Shown: positions 8,265-17,483, numbered from the stretch's first letter. The stretch is DNA of 32,387 bases from Thiopontia sp964344135 (GCA_964344135.1 CAYFMF010000020.1:1-32387); one strand, 5' to 3'. Numbers and translations: made by a program. The notes: a model not told the origin generated them from the letters alone.

Positions 8265-9407
8265 TTAGCCAAATGCCTGCAGTGGCTGTTCGCACTCTGT
8301 CTGCCGCTGTGATATCAGACGGTCGACCAGATCGCTGCCACGGGCCACCTGAAGATCCTCCGGAACTCGCTGACCATCACCAAGGTAGAGCAGTGGCAGC
8401 TGGTGACGCAACAGGACACTCAGCGCCGAACCCACCGTCCCGCCCTCATCCAGCTTGGAGAGTATCGCCCCCTTCAGCCCGATCCGGTTGAATATATCCA
8501 CCGTCTCATCGAGTGCACTCTGCTGGGTATTGGCTGCAACCACCAGATAGGGATCAATATTGATCTCACCGGTTCGCAACAGTGCAAGCTGCTCCAGGAG
8601 GTGCATATCCCTCTGACTCAGCCCTGCGGTGTCAATAATGATCAGATCCCGCTCCATCAACCGGGAGAGGGTCCCATGCAGCTCGTTGATATCATTGACC
8701 ACATGGACCGGAACACCGATCAGCTCGCCAAAGGCCAGAAGCTGCTCCCGGGCCCCAATACGATACGAATCTGTCGTTACCAGAGCAACCCGATCCGTTC
8801 CGTTGCGCAATGCATAGCGTGCTGCCAGCTTTGCTGCCGTTGTACTCTTTCCGACTCCGGTAGGGCCAACCAGTGCGACCACCCCACCCTGTTGCAGAAT
8901 CTGGTCATCCCCCGCCGAAAGCTCACGCTCCAGCCACCCCAACGCCTGCTGCCAGTGGTTGTCGGAGTCAGTGCCGGAGAGCTCCTGCCAGATCCTCTGA
9001 CAGATATCGCCGGCAATGCCGATCTCCATCAGGCGCTCTCTCAGCCACGCCTCCTGCGGATCCCCCTCGATCGGGGAGACTGTATTGACCAGTGAGAGGT
9101 GCTGCTCCATCATGGTACGCATCTGCTGCATCTCCCGTCTCATCTCGCCAATCTCCTGATGGTCAACGGCAGGGAGGGATTCCGATGGGGTCTGGCGCTT
9201 CGGACGCTGGCGGAAGCTGGAGTGGTGGCTCCCCCTCCCCTCTCCCCTCTCCTCCGGGTCCACAGCATCAGGATCCACGGCAGCAACCACCTCAACACCT
9301 CCATCCACCTTGCGTTGTGACAGAATGACTGCGGATCCTCCCTGCTCCCGACGCACCTGCCTGAGTGCAAGCGACATTGAAGAGGCAAAAAAACGACGCA
9401 TTTTCAT
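8265..9407 (-). CDS. flhF: FlhF, SRP-like GTPase for polar flagellum placement
   Basis: FlhF marks the cell pole for flagellar assembly. The 380-residue protein has a short basic N-terminal region, a variable linker (about 45-115), an N domain, and a GTPase domain. The GTPase domain carries the P-loop GPTGVGKST (181-189), TTDSYRIGAREQL, the DTAGL motif and the SKLDEGG specificity motif. Length is within the usual range. It starts 30 bases after flhA with an AAGG-type ribosome site. Confidence 0.97.
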   Translation of the reverse strand: MKMRRFFASSMSLALRQVRREQGGSAVILSQRKVDGGVEVVAAVDPDAVDPEERGEGRGSHHSSFRQRPKRQTPSESLPAVDHQEIGEMRREMQQMRTMMEQHLSLVNTVSPIEGDPQEAWLRERLMEIGIAGDICQRIWQELSGTDSDNHWQQALGWLERELSAGDDQILQQGGVVALVGPTGVGKSTTAAKLAARYALRNGTDRVALVTTDSYRIGAREQLLAFGELIGVPVHVVNDINELHGTLSRLMERDLIIIDTAGLSQRDMHLLEQLALLRTGEINIDPYLVVAANTQQSALDETVDIFNRIGLKGAILSKLDEGGTVGSALSVLLRHQLPLLYLGDGQRVPEDLQVARGSDLVDRLISQRQTECEQPLQAFG

Positions 9408-9437
9408 TGGTACCTTAATCCTCTACTCAAACAACAG

Positions 9438-11522
9438 TCACGCACTGCCGCCTCCAACATTGGCCACCATCCGGATGGAGCGATCATCCGGCACCTCCGT
9501 ATAGGAGAGTACCGAAAGGTCGGGCAGCGAGTGACGGAACATTCTGGAGAGTAGACGTCGAATCGATGGGGCCACCAGCAGTACGGCTGGCGCTCCCTCT
9601 ATCTCCTGTTGCTGAACCGCCTCCATCAGGGAGTGATTCATCTGTTCTGCAAGTCCGGGCTCCAGGGCCGCAGCCCCGGTTCCGTCACCCTGAATGGACT
9701 GATGCAATATCTGTTCCAACTTTGGGTCGAGAGTAATGACCGGCAGCTCACCAACAATACCCGCGAGATCCTGAACTATGGAGCGCCCCAGCGCAGTGCG
9801 CACCGCCATGGTCAGATCGTCAGGATCTTGACTCTTGGGGCCATTCTCGGCCAGTACCTCTGCAATCGTACGCATATCCTTGATCGAGACCCCCTCCTCC
9901 AGGAGATTCTGCAGCACCTTGAGAACCACCATCCACTCAACCGTCTTCGGAACCAGATCCTCAACCAGCTTGGGTGCACTCTCCGCGAGACGATCCAGCA
10001 ACTCCTTGACATCATCCACACCCAGGAGTTCGCTGGCATGGCTGCGAATCACCTCACTGAGGTGTGTCGCAATGACGGTACTGGCATCCACCACCGTATA
10101 CCCCAGTGACTGCGCATGGTCCTGATGATCTGCACCGATCCAGACCGCCTCCATTCCAAAGGTCGGATCACGGGTTGGCGCCCCCTCCAGCTCGCCAAAT
10201 ACCTGGCCAGGATTGATTGCTAGGTATTGGTCCGGCATCAACTCGCCCTCTCCGACGGGGACCCCCATCAGGCGGATCTGGTAGCCGTTGGGTGAGAGGT
10301 CCAGGTTATCCCGTATATGGACCGCATGAACCAGAAAACCGAGCTCCTTCGAGAGCTTTCTGCGTACCCCCTTGATGCGGTCAATCAGCTCCCCCCCCTG
10401 CTTGAGATCCACCATCGGAATCAGGCGATACCCCACCTCCAGGGTCAGAAGATCAATGCTCTCGACATCATCCCAGCCGACATCACGCTCACGAGGTGCC
10501 TCTTCCTCCTCAGCCACTGCAGAGACCTCTGCTGCTGCCGCCTCCTCGCGGGCACCCTTTCTGGAGACCATCCATGCCGCCATGCCAAGAATGGCCGCCA
10601 GGGTCAGGAAGGCGACATTGGGCATCCCCGGAATGATACCGAGGAGCCCGATAATCGAAGCTGCAACCACCAGTGTCTGGCTGCTGCCAAACATCTGCCC
10701 GAAGATCTGTCCACCCAGGTCTGCTGTCCCCGAGACCCGCGTTACCACGATGGCTGTTGCGGTCGAAAGCACCAGTGCTGGAATCTGCGCCACCAGCCCG
10801 TCACCAACCGTCAGGATAATGTAGTTCTCCGCAGCCTGTGCTGCAGTCAGGTCATGTTGCGCCATTCCGATGGCAAATCCGCCAATGATGTTGATGAAGA
10901 GAATCAGGATTCCGGCAACCGCATCCCCCCGCACGAACTTGCTGGCACCGTCCATTGAACCGTAAAAGTCGGCCTCGGTTGCCACCTCGGAGCGTCTGGT
11001 ACGGGCCTCATCCTGATCAATCAGGCCGGAGTTGAGGTCGGCATCAATCGCCATCTGCTTGCCCGGCATCGCATCGAGGGTAAAACGGGCACTTACCTCC
11101 GAGACACGCCCCGCACCCTTGGTGATCACCACAAAGTTGATGATCACCAGAATCATGAAGACCACCAGCCCCACCGCAAAATTGCCCCCAATCACAAAAC
11201 TGCCGAAGGCCTCGATCACATTTCCGGCCGCATCTCCGCCAGAGTGTCCCTCCATCAGGATCACCCGGGTGGAGGCCACATTCAGCGCCAGGCGCATCAG
11301 GGTGGCCACCAGGATGATAGTCGGAAAGACGGAAAAGTCGAGCGGTCGCAGCGCATAGACTGCAGTCATCAGCACAACCAGTGCCAGTGCAATATTGAAG
11401 GTAAAGAAGATGTCGAGTGCCCATGGAGCCAGCGGGATGATCAGCATGGCCATGATCATCACCAGCATCAGGGGTGCACCCAGCCCCTGCCTCACGACCC
11501 TCTTGATCAATTCAATATCCAT
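9438..11522 (-). CDS. flhA: FlhA, flagellar type III export gate protein
   Basis: FlhA forms the nonameric ring of the flagellar export gate in the inner membrane. The 694-residue protein has about eight membrane helices in its first 310 residues. These include the conserved cytoplasmic loop around FVRGDAVAGILI and the long conserved segment with DLNSGLIDQDEARTRR. A large cytoplasmic export-chaperone docking domain follows. No irregularity is seen. It lies 9 bases after flhB. Confidence 0.98.
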   Translation of the reverse strand: MDIELIKRVVRQGLGAPLMLVMIMAMLIIPLAPWALDIFFTFNIALALVVLMTAVYALRPLDFSVFPTIILVATLMRLALNVASTRVILMEGHSGGDAAGNVIEAFGSFVIGGNFAVGLVVFMILVIINFVVITKGAGRVSEVSARFTLDAMPGKQMAIDADLNSGLIDQDEARTRRSEVATEADFYGSMDGASKFVRGDAVAGILILFINIIGGFAIGMAQHDLTAAQAAENYIILTVGDGLVAQIPALVLSTATAIVVTRVSGTADLGGQIFGQMFGSSQTLVVAASIIGLLGIIPGMPNVAFLTLAAILGMAAWMVSRKGAREEAAAAEVSAVAEEEEAPRERDVGWDDVESIDLLTLEVGYRLIPMVDLKQGGELIDRIKGVRRKLSKELGFLVHAVHIRDNLDLSPNGYQIRLMGVPVGEGELMPDQYLAINPGQVFGELEGAPTRDPTFGMEAVWIGADHQDHAQSLGYTVVDASTVIATHLSEVIRSHASELLGVDDVKELLDRLAESAPKLVEDLVPKTVEWMVVLKVLQNLLEEGVSIKDMRTIAEVLAENGPKSQDPDDLTMAVRTALGRSIVQDLAGIVGELPVITLDPKLEQILHQSIQGDGTGAAALEPGLAEQMNHSLMEAVQQQEIEGAPAVLLVAPSIRRLLSRMFRHSLPDLSVLSYTEVPDDRSIRMVANVGGGSA

Positions 11523-11531
11523 CAGGCGATT

Positions 11532-12701
11532 CTACCGCTTCTCCGTTCCACTTTCCTGCTCCGGTTTGCCATCCGCACCGAGACGATACTGCTGCGGAAT
11601 TGGGAGATTCTCCATCCCCTCCCCCTGATGGTCAGACAGCCCCTCATCCAGCTGGTAGAGGTGGGCCAGAAGCTGGGCAATGGCCTGATAGAGCCCCTGC
11701 GGGATCTCCTGGTCGACCTCTACCGAGAAGTAGAGGGCGCGTGCCAGTGGCGGCGCAGAGACCATTGCCACATCATGCGCCTGTGCCACCGTGCGGATCT
11801 GGGCAGCCATCAGGTCTGCCCCCTTCGCAACCACACGCGGAGCCCCCATGCTCTCCCGGTCATACCTCAGTGCAACCGCAAAGTGTGTCGGGTTGGTAAC
11901 GACCACATCGGCCTCTGGAACCTCCTGCATCATTCTGCTCTGTGCCAGTGCCTGTTGCTGACGACGAATATGCTGCTTGACCTCCGGCCGCCCCTCGGTC
12001 TCCTTCATCTCGTCCTTGACCTCCTGCAACGTCATTTTCAGCTGCCTCTGGTGGTCCCATAACTGGAAGGGGACATCAATCGCAACTACCGCAATCAGGG
12101 TAAAGGAGAGCACCAGAAAGAACCAGGACATTGCACTGCCTGCATGGGCCAGTGCCTGGTTGACCGGTTCCTCACCCAGACCAAGAAAGAGGTCCACCTG
12201 GGACCAGAGCAGTCCGGTTGCGACCGACATCACCAGGGTAAATTTGGCCAGCGCCTTGAAGAGCTCCACAAGGGTCTTGATCGATGCCATCCTGCCCAGC
12301 CCCTTGACCGGGTTGATCTTGCTGATCTTGAACCCGATCGCCTTGGTACTGAATGACCACCCCCCCATCATCACCGGTGAACCGATGGCAGCAACCAGCA
12401 TGATTGAAAGGAATGGAATCAGCAGCCAGATTCCATCCATGAAAAGCTCTGCAAACAGCCCCATCATCGCATTGGTATCGTAAAAGTAGTGGCGTCCCGG
12501 CTGCAGCCCCCTGCCCAGCCCCGCCATGATCTGCCTGATCATCTCGCCACCGATGGTCAGAAAGGCGGCCGCCGCAAAGATCAGCATCACAAAGGTATTG
12601 AGGTCCCTGGAGCGTGGAATCTGCCCCTTCTCCCGGGTCTCCCGGAGCCGCTTCTCCGTCGGCTGTTCGCTCTTCTCGGTACCGTCCTGATTCTCTGCCA
12701 T
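11532..12701 (-). CDS. flhB: FlhB, export gate protein and substrate-specificity switch
   Basis: FlhB works with FlhA in flagellar export and switches substrate class by cutting itself. The 389-residue protein has a polar N-terminus (EKSEQPTEKRLRETREKGQ), four membrane helices up to about 210, and a cytoplasmic domain with the autocleavage site N270-P271-T-H. The tail beyond about 365 is short and charged, as often seen. It follows fliR by 17 bases. Confidence 0.98.
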   Translation of the reverse strand: MAENQDGTEKSEQPTEKRLRETREKGQIPRSRDLNTFVMLIFAAAAFLTIGGEMIRQIMAGLGRGLQPGRHYFYDTNAMMGLFAELFMDGIWLLIPFLSIMLVAAIGSPVMMGGWSFSTKAIGFKISKINPVKGLGRMASIKTLVELFKALAKFTLVMSVATGLLWSQVDLFLGLGEEPVNQALAHAGSAMSWFFLVLSFTLIAVVAIDVPFQLWDHQRQLKMTLQEVKDEMKETEGRPEVKQHIRRQQQALAQSRMMQEVPEADVVVTNPTHFAVALRYDRESMGAPRVVAKGADLMAAQIRTVAQAHDVAMVSAPPLARALYFSVEVDQEIPQGLYQAIAQLLAHLYQLDEGLSDHQGEGMENLPIPQQYRLGADGKPEQESGTEKR

Positions 12702-12718
12702 CTACTGCTCCGTAGTGC

Positions 12719-13498
12719 TTACCCACCCACCAGGCGAAATGCAGAGAGGGTTGAAAACGCACTCTCCACCAGCTCCAGAAGACGGGGGTAGATTGCGGGA
12801 AAGGAGACCATCACCAGCCAGAACCCCACCAGAATACTGACCGGAAAACCAACTGCAAAAATGTTGAGTTGAGGTGCCGCACGGGTCACAACACCAAATG
12901 AGATATTGATCAGCAGCAGCGTCACAATGATCGGCAGTGCAATCTTGACCCCTCCCACAAAGATCATCTTGCCCCAGGAGACAATGGACCAGATGGAGTC
13001 GGCAGAGATTGGGCGGGCAGAGACCGGGAGTGTCTGAAAACTCTCTCTGAGAGCGTCAATCATCAACAGATGGCCATTGATTGCAAGAAAGAGTAGTGTC
13101 GCAAAGAGGACGTAAAATTGTGCCAATACCGGCACCTGTACTCCATTGTTGGGGTCAATCGCAGTGGCGAAACCGAGCCCCATCGACATCCCCATGGACT
13201 GGGCCGCCACCATATAGGCCGCAAAGATCAGGTGGAGAACAAAACCCATCGCAAACCCGATCACAAACTGGTTGGCGATCTGCATCACTCCGGCCACGGA
13301 GAAGGGGTCAAGGATCGGCATGGGGGGGAGCAGCGGGGCGATCACTGCGGTCAGCACAACCGTCACCATCAGGCGAATGCGGAGCGGGACGGTACGGGCG
13401 GCAAAAACCGGGGCAATCACCAGCATGCCGGTGACACGGACAAAGGGCCAGAAATAGAGGCCAACCCACCCATTCAGCTGTTCTGCCGTGATCTCCAT
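12719..13498 (-). CDS. fliR: FliR, flagellar export gate protein
   Basis: FliR forms the export gate core with FliP and FliQ. With the start at 13498 the protein has 259 residues, the normal size, and is almost entirely hydrophobic with about six membrane segments. A longer in-frame reading from 13636 is possible but would include non-FliR residues from the upstream mobile element. The 13498 start has an excellent AGGAGA ribosome site six bases away. Unusually, 254 bases separate it from fliQ, filled mainly by an insertion element. Confidence 0.96.
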   Translation of the reverse strand: MEITAEQLNGWVGLYFWPFVRVTGMLVIAPVFAARTVPLRIRLMVTVVLTAVIAPLLPPMPILDPFSVAGVMQIANQFVIGFAMGFVLHLIFAAYMVAAQSMGMSMGLGFATAIDPNNGVQVPVLAQFYVLFATLLFLAINGHLLMIDALRESFQTLPVSARPISADSIWSIVSWGKMIFVGGVKIALPIIVTLLLINISFGVVTRAAPQLNIFAVGFPVSILVGFWLVMVSFPAIYPRLLELVESAFSTLSAFRLVGG

Positions 13499-13554
13499 GC
13501 AATCTCTCCTGTTACCACCCCCTCCGGGGCACTGCCCCTCCCCTCTTCTGACCC

Positions 13555-13754
13555 AGGAGGCTCTCCGAGGATAGAAGTCGTAGCGAGGGAGAGCTGATTT
13601 GAGACAGATTTTGTCACCGTCCTCAGACCACCGCAATCGCTGATTGCAGGTGTGGTTTTGAGGCGAATAGCACCGCTATTTAACGAAAAGGATGGCGAAA
13701 TATGGCCAACTTCAGCTTTTCCGCAGTAGACTCTCTATTCTCGGACAGCCTCCT
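13555..13754. mobile_element. MITE-like element of about 200 bp between fliQ and fliR
   Basis: The element is bounded by inverted 20-mers: AGGAGGCTCTCCGAGGATAG at 13555-13574 and CTATTCTCGGACAGCCTCCT at 13735-13754, matching at 18 of 20 positions. The similarity between the two halves continues inward imperfectly for some 30 bases more. Inside are an interrupted palindrome (13621-13663, core GCAATC-GCT-GATTGC) and the hairpin AATAGC-ACC-GCTATT (13666-13680). No transposase or convincing reading frame is present. The right end reaches into the fliQ stop codon. No target duplication is obvious. It is best read as a non-autonomous element or IS remnant. The remaining 55 bases (13499-13554) hold the fliR ribosome site and nothing else recognisable. 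Confidence 0.75.
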
Positions 13755-14022
13755 AGCCAATCAAAAAGGGGATGTTCTCATAGAGCCTCCTTGTAAAGTC
13801 GAGTATGGTCTGGAGCATCCAGTTTCCCGCATACATCAATACCAGAATCAGGATCGCCAGTTTTGGAATAAAGCTGAGCGTCATCTCGTTGATCTGGGTT
13901 GCAGCCTGAAAGATACCCACCAGCAGTCCAATCGCCAGTGCAGAGATCAGCAGTGGCGCAGCAAGCAGAACCGCAACCTCCATCGCCTGCTGCCCAACGG
14001 TAATGACGGTCTCTGGAGTCAT
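13753..14022 (-). CDS. fliQ: FliQ, flagellar export gate protein
   Basis: FliQ is a small two-helix membrane protein of the export gate. With the start at 14022 it has 89 residues, the family norm. It begins MTPETVITVGQQAMEVA and carries the conserved FQAATQINEMTLSFIPK loop. A longer upstream reading overlaps fliP and is rejected. Its stop codon lies at the edge of the inserted element at 13555-13754, so the gene is intact and the insertion stopped just at its end. It is 4 bases after fliP. Confidence 0.96.
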   Translation of the reverse strand: MTPETVITVGQQAMEVAVLLAAPLLISALAIGLLVGIFQAATQINEMTLSFIPKLAILILVLMYAGNWMLQTILDFTRRLYENIPFLIG

Positions 14023-14026
14023 CTGC

Positions 14027-14776
14027 TCAACCCACCAGGAAACTGGATGCAAGGGTACCCAGCACCAAGGTCCACCCGTCCACCAGAACAAAGAGCATGA
14101 TCTTGAAGGGGAGCGAGATAATCATCGGGGAGAGCATCATCATGCCCATCGACATCAGGATACTGGCCACTACAATGTCGATAATCAGGAAGGGGATGAA
14201 GATCAGGAAACCGATCTGGAAGGCGGTCTTCAGCTCACTGGTCATGAATGCGGGCATCAAGACGGAAAAGGGGACCTCTGCCTCACTCTCGAATGGCTCC
14301 ACACCCGACATCTCTCCAAAGAAGATCAGATCATCCTCCCGAACCTGACGGATCATGAAGCCACGGAAGGGGTCCGAGGCTCGCTCCATCGCGGTCTCCA
14401 TGGTGATCTCTTCCGCCATCAATGGAACCACGGAGTCCTCATAGGCCTGCTCAAAGATCGGGGACATGACAAAGAAGGTGAGAAAAAGGGCCAGGCCGAT
14501 CAGAATCTGGCTGCTTGGCGTCTGCATGGTTCCAAGGGCCTGCCGCAGCAGCGCCAGCACAATGATAATACGGAGAAACGAGGTCATGGTCATGAAGGCG
14601 GCCGGCAGCAGGGTCAGCAGCGTCATCATGATCAGGATCTGCAGACTCAGTGAATAACTCCCGCCATCCTCACTTACCGTGATGGCCGGAATCCCGGCCG
14701 CTGCCGATGAGAGGTGCGGAAACAGCAGCAGGAAAAGCGTTGCCGGGATCAGAAACAGGGGACGAACCTTCACCAT
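14027..14776 (-). CDS. fliP: FliP, flagellar export gate protein
   Basis: FliP forms the pentameric core of the export gate. With the start at 14776 the protein has 249 residues. It begins with a cleavable signal peptide (MVKVRPLFLIPATLFLLLFP, then SSAAAG), a hallmark of FliP, followed by four membrane segments. Conserved segments include MTSFLRIIIVLALLRQALGT and the C-terminal SLPFKIMLFVLVDGW. A longer reading to 15106 lies across fliO and is rejected. The gene begins one base after the fliO stop. Confidence 0.97.
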   Translation of the reverse strand: MVKVRPLFLIPATLFLLLFPHLSSAAAGIPAITVSEDGGSYSLSLQILIMMTLLTLLPAAFMTMTSFLRIIIVLALLRQALGTMQTPSSQILIGLALFLTFFVMSPIFEQAYEDSVVPLMAEEITMETAMERASDPFRGFMIRQVREDDLIFFGEMSGVEPFESEAEVPFSVLMPAFMTSELKTAFQIGFLIFIPFLIIDIVVASILMSMGMMMLSPMIISLPFKIMLFVLVDGWTLVLGTLASSFLVG

Positions 14777-14777
14777 C

Positions 14778-15299
14778 TCAACCCTCTCTCTCTGTGGCTG
14801 GAGGCGTTTGTGAGCGCCCGGGTGTTGCTTCACCACCTCCGCGCCTGTTGATGATTTTCTGAAGTGACACTGCAAACAGCGGCTCTCCGCCCTCCGAATC
14901 CCCATCAAGATCCAGTGGCTCGGGAAAGACATGGAGGGTCTGAATCCCCCCGCCGGGAGAGATCCCGACCAGCAGATGGGTACCCCCTGCATCAACCAGC
15001 AGAATCCGTTCCCGTGCCCCCAGGGAGAGGCCACCAACGGCTCGCAGCTGACCACCCAGTGCCGATCCGAAACGGCCACTGCGCCGCACCATCCATGCCA
15101 GACCAATGATCAGCATCACCACCAGAAAGAGGCTGAAGAAGGTCTGAAAGAGCTGCCCCATGCCGATGGGTTGGTTGACCAGATCAACCGCCCCCTCTGC
15201 AGCGGAACCTGAACCCTCTGCTGCAGCGGCCAGAGCAGTGACGGGGGTCAACAGAAGAAGGGCAATCCCGGCCAGGGGTCTCATCGCCAGAGCGGTCAT
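14778..15299 (-). CDS. fliO: FliO, flagellar export gate assembly protein
   Basis: FliO helps assemble the FliP ring. The 173-residue protein has a signal-peptide-like N-terminus, a single further membrane helix around 50-70 (FFSLFLVVMLIIGLAWMV) and a basic cytoplasmic domain with GARERILLVDAGGTHLLVGI, the typical FliO core. The C-terminal 50 residues are low complexity. Its ATG overlaps the fliN stop (ATGA). Confidence 0.93.
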   Translation of the reverse strand: MTALAMRPLAGIALLLLTPVTALAAAAEGSGSAAEGAVDLVNQPIGMGQLFQTFFSLFLVVMLIIGLAWMVRRSGRFGSALGGQLRAVGGLSLGARERILLVDAGGTHLLVGISPGGGIQTLHVFPEPLDLDGDSEGGEPLFAVSLQKIINRRGGGEATPGRSQTPPATEREG

Positions 15300-15703
15300 C
15301 TCTTGATCTTGCGAATCCGCTCTTCCGGGGTGACCACATCCAGCACCCGGATTCCAAATTTCTCATTGACCACGACCACCTCGCCGTGTGCAATCAGGGT
15401 TCCATTTGCCTTGATATCAAGCGTCTCTCCAGCCAGGCGATCCAGCTCGATAACAGAGCCCTGGGTCAACTGAAGCAGGTTGCGAATACTGATCGAGGTG
15501 GATCCAACCTCCATCGAGAGGGTAACCGGCACATCCAGCACCACATCGAGATTGATCTCCTGCCCCCCTCCGCCACTGCCACCAAACTCCTCCATCGGTG
15601 CAGAGGAACCCTCCTCCGTACCCTCACCCGCCGCAGCCTGCTCCTTGAGCGCATCATCCCACCCCTCTGCAGCACCACTCTCTACACTCTCTTCATCAGC
15701 CAT
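15296..15703 (-). CDS. fliN: FliN, flagellar motor switch protein
   Basis: FliN forms the lower part of the C-ring that binds CheY-P and export cargo. The 135-residue protein has an acidic, variable N-terminal half and a C-terminal SpoA domain (about 55-130) with LDVPVTLSMEVGSTSISIRN and GEVVVVNEKFGIRVLDVV. Length is normal. It lies downstream of fliM across the scaffold gap. If the 55-bp contig ends are merged, the fliM-fliN spacing becomes about 50 bases. Confidence 0.96.
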   Translation of the reverse strand: MADEESVESGAAEGWDDALKEQAAAGEGTEEGSSAPMEEFGGSGGGGQEINLDVVLDVPVTLSMEVGSTSISIRNLLQLTQGSVIELDRLAGETLDIKANGTLIAHGEVVVVNEKFGIRVLDVVTPEERIRKIKR

Positions 15704-15730
15704 CTCATCTACCTTTATTGCTCAAAACTG

Positions 15731-15756
15731 AGTGGGGTGGGGTCAACCCCCCCACT
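15731..15756. repeat. GC-rich hairpin in the fliM-fliN spacer
   Basis: AGTGGGGTGGGG, loop TCAA, then CCCCCCCACT can fold into a strong hairpin with one bulged T. On the minus strand it precedes fliN with no T-run after it, so it is not a standard terminator. It may tune fliN translation or be chance. Confidence 0.4.
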
Positions 15757-15963
15757 ACCCGGAAGCTGGCCGGGTCCCCAGCACCAGCTCCGGAATTTCA
15801 ACCCCCTCNNNNNNNNNNNNNNNNNNNNNNNNNNNNNNNNNNNNNNNNNNNNNNNNNNNNNNNNNNNNNNNNNNNNNNNNNNNNNNNNNNNNNNNNNNNN
15901 NNNNNNNNACTACCCGGAAGCTGGCCGGGTCCCCAGCACCAGCTCCGGAATTTCAACCCCCTC
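15754..15963. other. Scaffold gap of 100 N flanked by identical 55-bp contig ends
   Basis: Positions 15809-15908 are N. The 55 bases before it (15754-15808) and after it (15909-15963) are identical. The right copy is the true 3' end of fliM with its TAG stop. The left copy leads straight into the fliM-fliN spacer. The simplest reading is two contigs that overlap by an assembly k-mer and were scaffolded with a default gap, so no sequence is missing. Confidence 0.85.
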
Positions 15964-16914
15964 GACAACCCGCACCGCCTTGTGTCCATCGTGCAGCCCC
16001 AGATTGCCGCGCAGAACAGGGACATCATCAACCCGCATCAACACCTTCTCCGGCATCTCGATCGGAATGATATTGCCCACATCCATCTTTACCACATCGT
16101 GTACTGTCATCCCAACCTCGGTCAGTTGACAGACCAGCTCTACATCCACCCCCTCCACCTCCTGATGGAGTGCCCGTACCCAGCGCTCATCCTGTTCACT
16201 GCTCTCGGTCTGAGTCCCGGATTCCAGCTCCTCACGCACGGGATCAAGCATGGCATAGGGGATCACCAGATGCATCTCTCCACCAGACCCCTCCAGATCA
16301 ATGGAGAGCTGAACCACCACCACCGGATCGGTAGGTCCTACAATATTTGCAAACTGCGGATTGACCTCCGAGCCGATGGATTCAAAATCAATCTTCTCCA
16401 CAATCTCCCAGGCACTCCCCATGTCGGCAAAGAATTTCTCCAGCAGCATACTGATTACCCGACTCTCGACGGTTGTAAACTCTCTCCCCTCCACCCGGAA
16501 ATCATACTTCCCCAGCCCTCCAAAATAGTAGTCCACCACAGAGAAGATCAGCTTCGGATCAAAGGTGACCAGTGCCGTACCACGAAACGGACGCATCCGT
16601 ACCAGATTGAGGCTGGTGGGAAGAAAAAGGTTCCTGAGATACTCGCTGAACTTGATGATCTCGATCCCGCCAACACCGATCTCAACGGTCTTGCGCAGCA
16701 GATTGAAGAGGGTGATCCGGTGGTTTCTGGCAAAGCGCTCGGCAATCATCTCCAGGGTCGGCATCCGGCCACGAATAATCCGCTCCTGGGAGGCAAAGTC
16801 AAAGCTGGAAACCTCCCCCTCCACCTCAATGCCCGACTCGGTCTCGATCTCCCCCTCACCCATTCCGGTGAGCAGTGCGTCAACCTCATCCTGTGAAAGC
16901 AGTTCGTCGTCCAT
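15910..16914 (-). CDS. fliM: FliM, flagellar motor switch protein
   Basis: FliM links the rotor to CheY-P. The 334-residue protein starts with the CheY-binding peptide SQDEVDALL (7-15), followed by the CheC-like middle domain (about 45-230, with the GGxG segment seen as GVGGIEIIKF) and a C-terminal SpoA domain. The stop codon lies two bases inside the right-hand contig, so the protein is complete despite the gap beside it. It follows fliL by 56 bases. Confidence 0.97.
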   Translation of the reverse strand: MDDELLSQDEVDALLTGMGEGEIETESGIEVEGEVSSFDFASQERIIRGRMPTLEMIAERFARNHRITLFNLLRKTVEIGVGGIEIIKFSEYLRNLFLPTSLNLVRMRPFRGTALVTFDPKLIFSVVDYYFGGLGKYDFRVEGREFTTVESRVISMLLEKFFADMGSAWEIVEKIDFESIGSEVNPQFANIVGPTDPVVVVQLSIDLEGSGGEMHLVIPYAMLDPVREELESGTQTESSEQDERWVRALHQEVEGVDVELVCQLTEVGMTVHDVVKMDVGNIIPIEMPEKVLMRVDDVPVLRGNLGLHDGHKAVRVVEGVEIPELVLGTRPASG

Positions 16915-16970
16915 TCCCTAATCCTGATATAACCCTGTCTCCATCAACGCCGTTAACCTGGTGGAACGGC

Positions 16971-17483
16971 TTATTGAGTTACAAAACTGGTAAAAAAGAC
17001 CGCATCGACCCCTTTTCTGCGGATCTTCTTGCGTAAAATCTTCTGGATTGCCCTGAGTGTCTTCTCTCGCAGCGCCTCTTTCCCCTCAGTGGTCAGTACC
17101 TTCCTGTATCTCTGACCCGAGAAGAGCAGATTGAGATCATTACGCACAACCGGCATATGCTTCTGCAACGCCTCCAGTGCAGCAACATCACGCGAGACCA
17201 CCTGCAGCTCAACCAGCATCACATGGTCCCCCTTGCCCTCCAGATTGATGGTAAATTTGTCGAGAGGAAGATAACTCTCCTCCTCTCCAAGGACAATCTC
17301 CTCCTCGGCAACCTGCTTCTGCTTCTTTCCGGAAGGTGACTGCGCCGTGCCGTCATCCCCCCCCAGGAGCAGCATGCTCAGCCCCACACTGATCGCGATC
17401 GAAAACAGTGCGGTCAGCAGCAACGGGAGCATCAGGGATGGTTTTGACTCCTCTGCTGCTCCTCCCTCTTCACTCTCTGCCAC
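16971..17483 (-). CDS. fliL: FliL, flagellar basal body/stator-associated protein
   Basis: FliL sits around the stators and supports torque. The 170-residue protein has a short cytoplasmic N-terminus, one membrane helix (about 18-40, LMLPLLLTALFSIAISVG), a charged linker and a periplasmic domain ending in FFTSFVTQ, all typical. It is the first gene of the long fliL-cheB unit and lies about 50 bases downstream of the predicted start point of a sigma-54 promoter. Confidence 0.95.
   Translation of the reverse strand: MAESEEGGAAEESKPSLMLPLLLTALFSIAISVGLSMLLLGGDDGTAQSPSGKKQKQVAEEEIVLGEEESYLPLDKFTINLEGKGDHVMLVELQVVSRDVAALEALQKHMPVVRNDLNLLFSGQRYRKVLTTEGKEALREKTLRAIQKILRKKIRRKGVDAVFFTSFVTQ

Noticed and set aside
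13499..13636. N-terminal extension of fliR to 13636
   Set aside because: The extra residues come from the inserted element and are not FliR-like; 13498 has a strong ribosome site.
14777..15106. N-terminal extension of fliP across fliO
   Set aside because: It overlaps fliO in another frame; the 14776 start gives a normal signal peptide and length.
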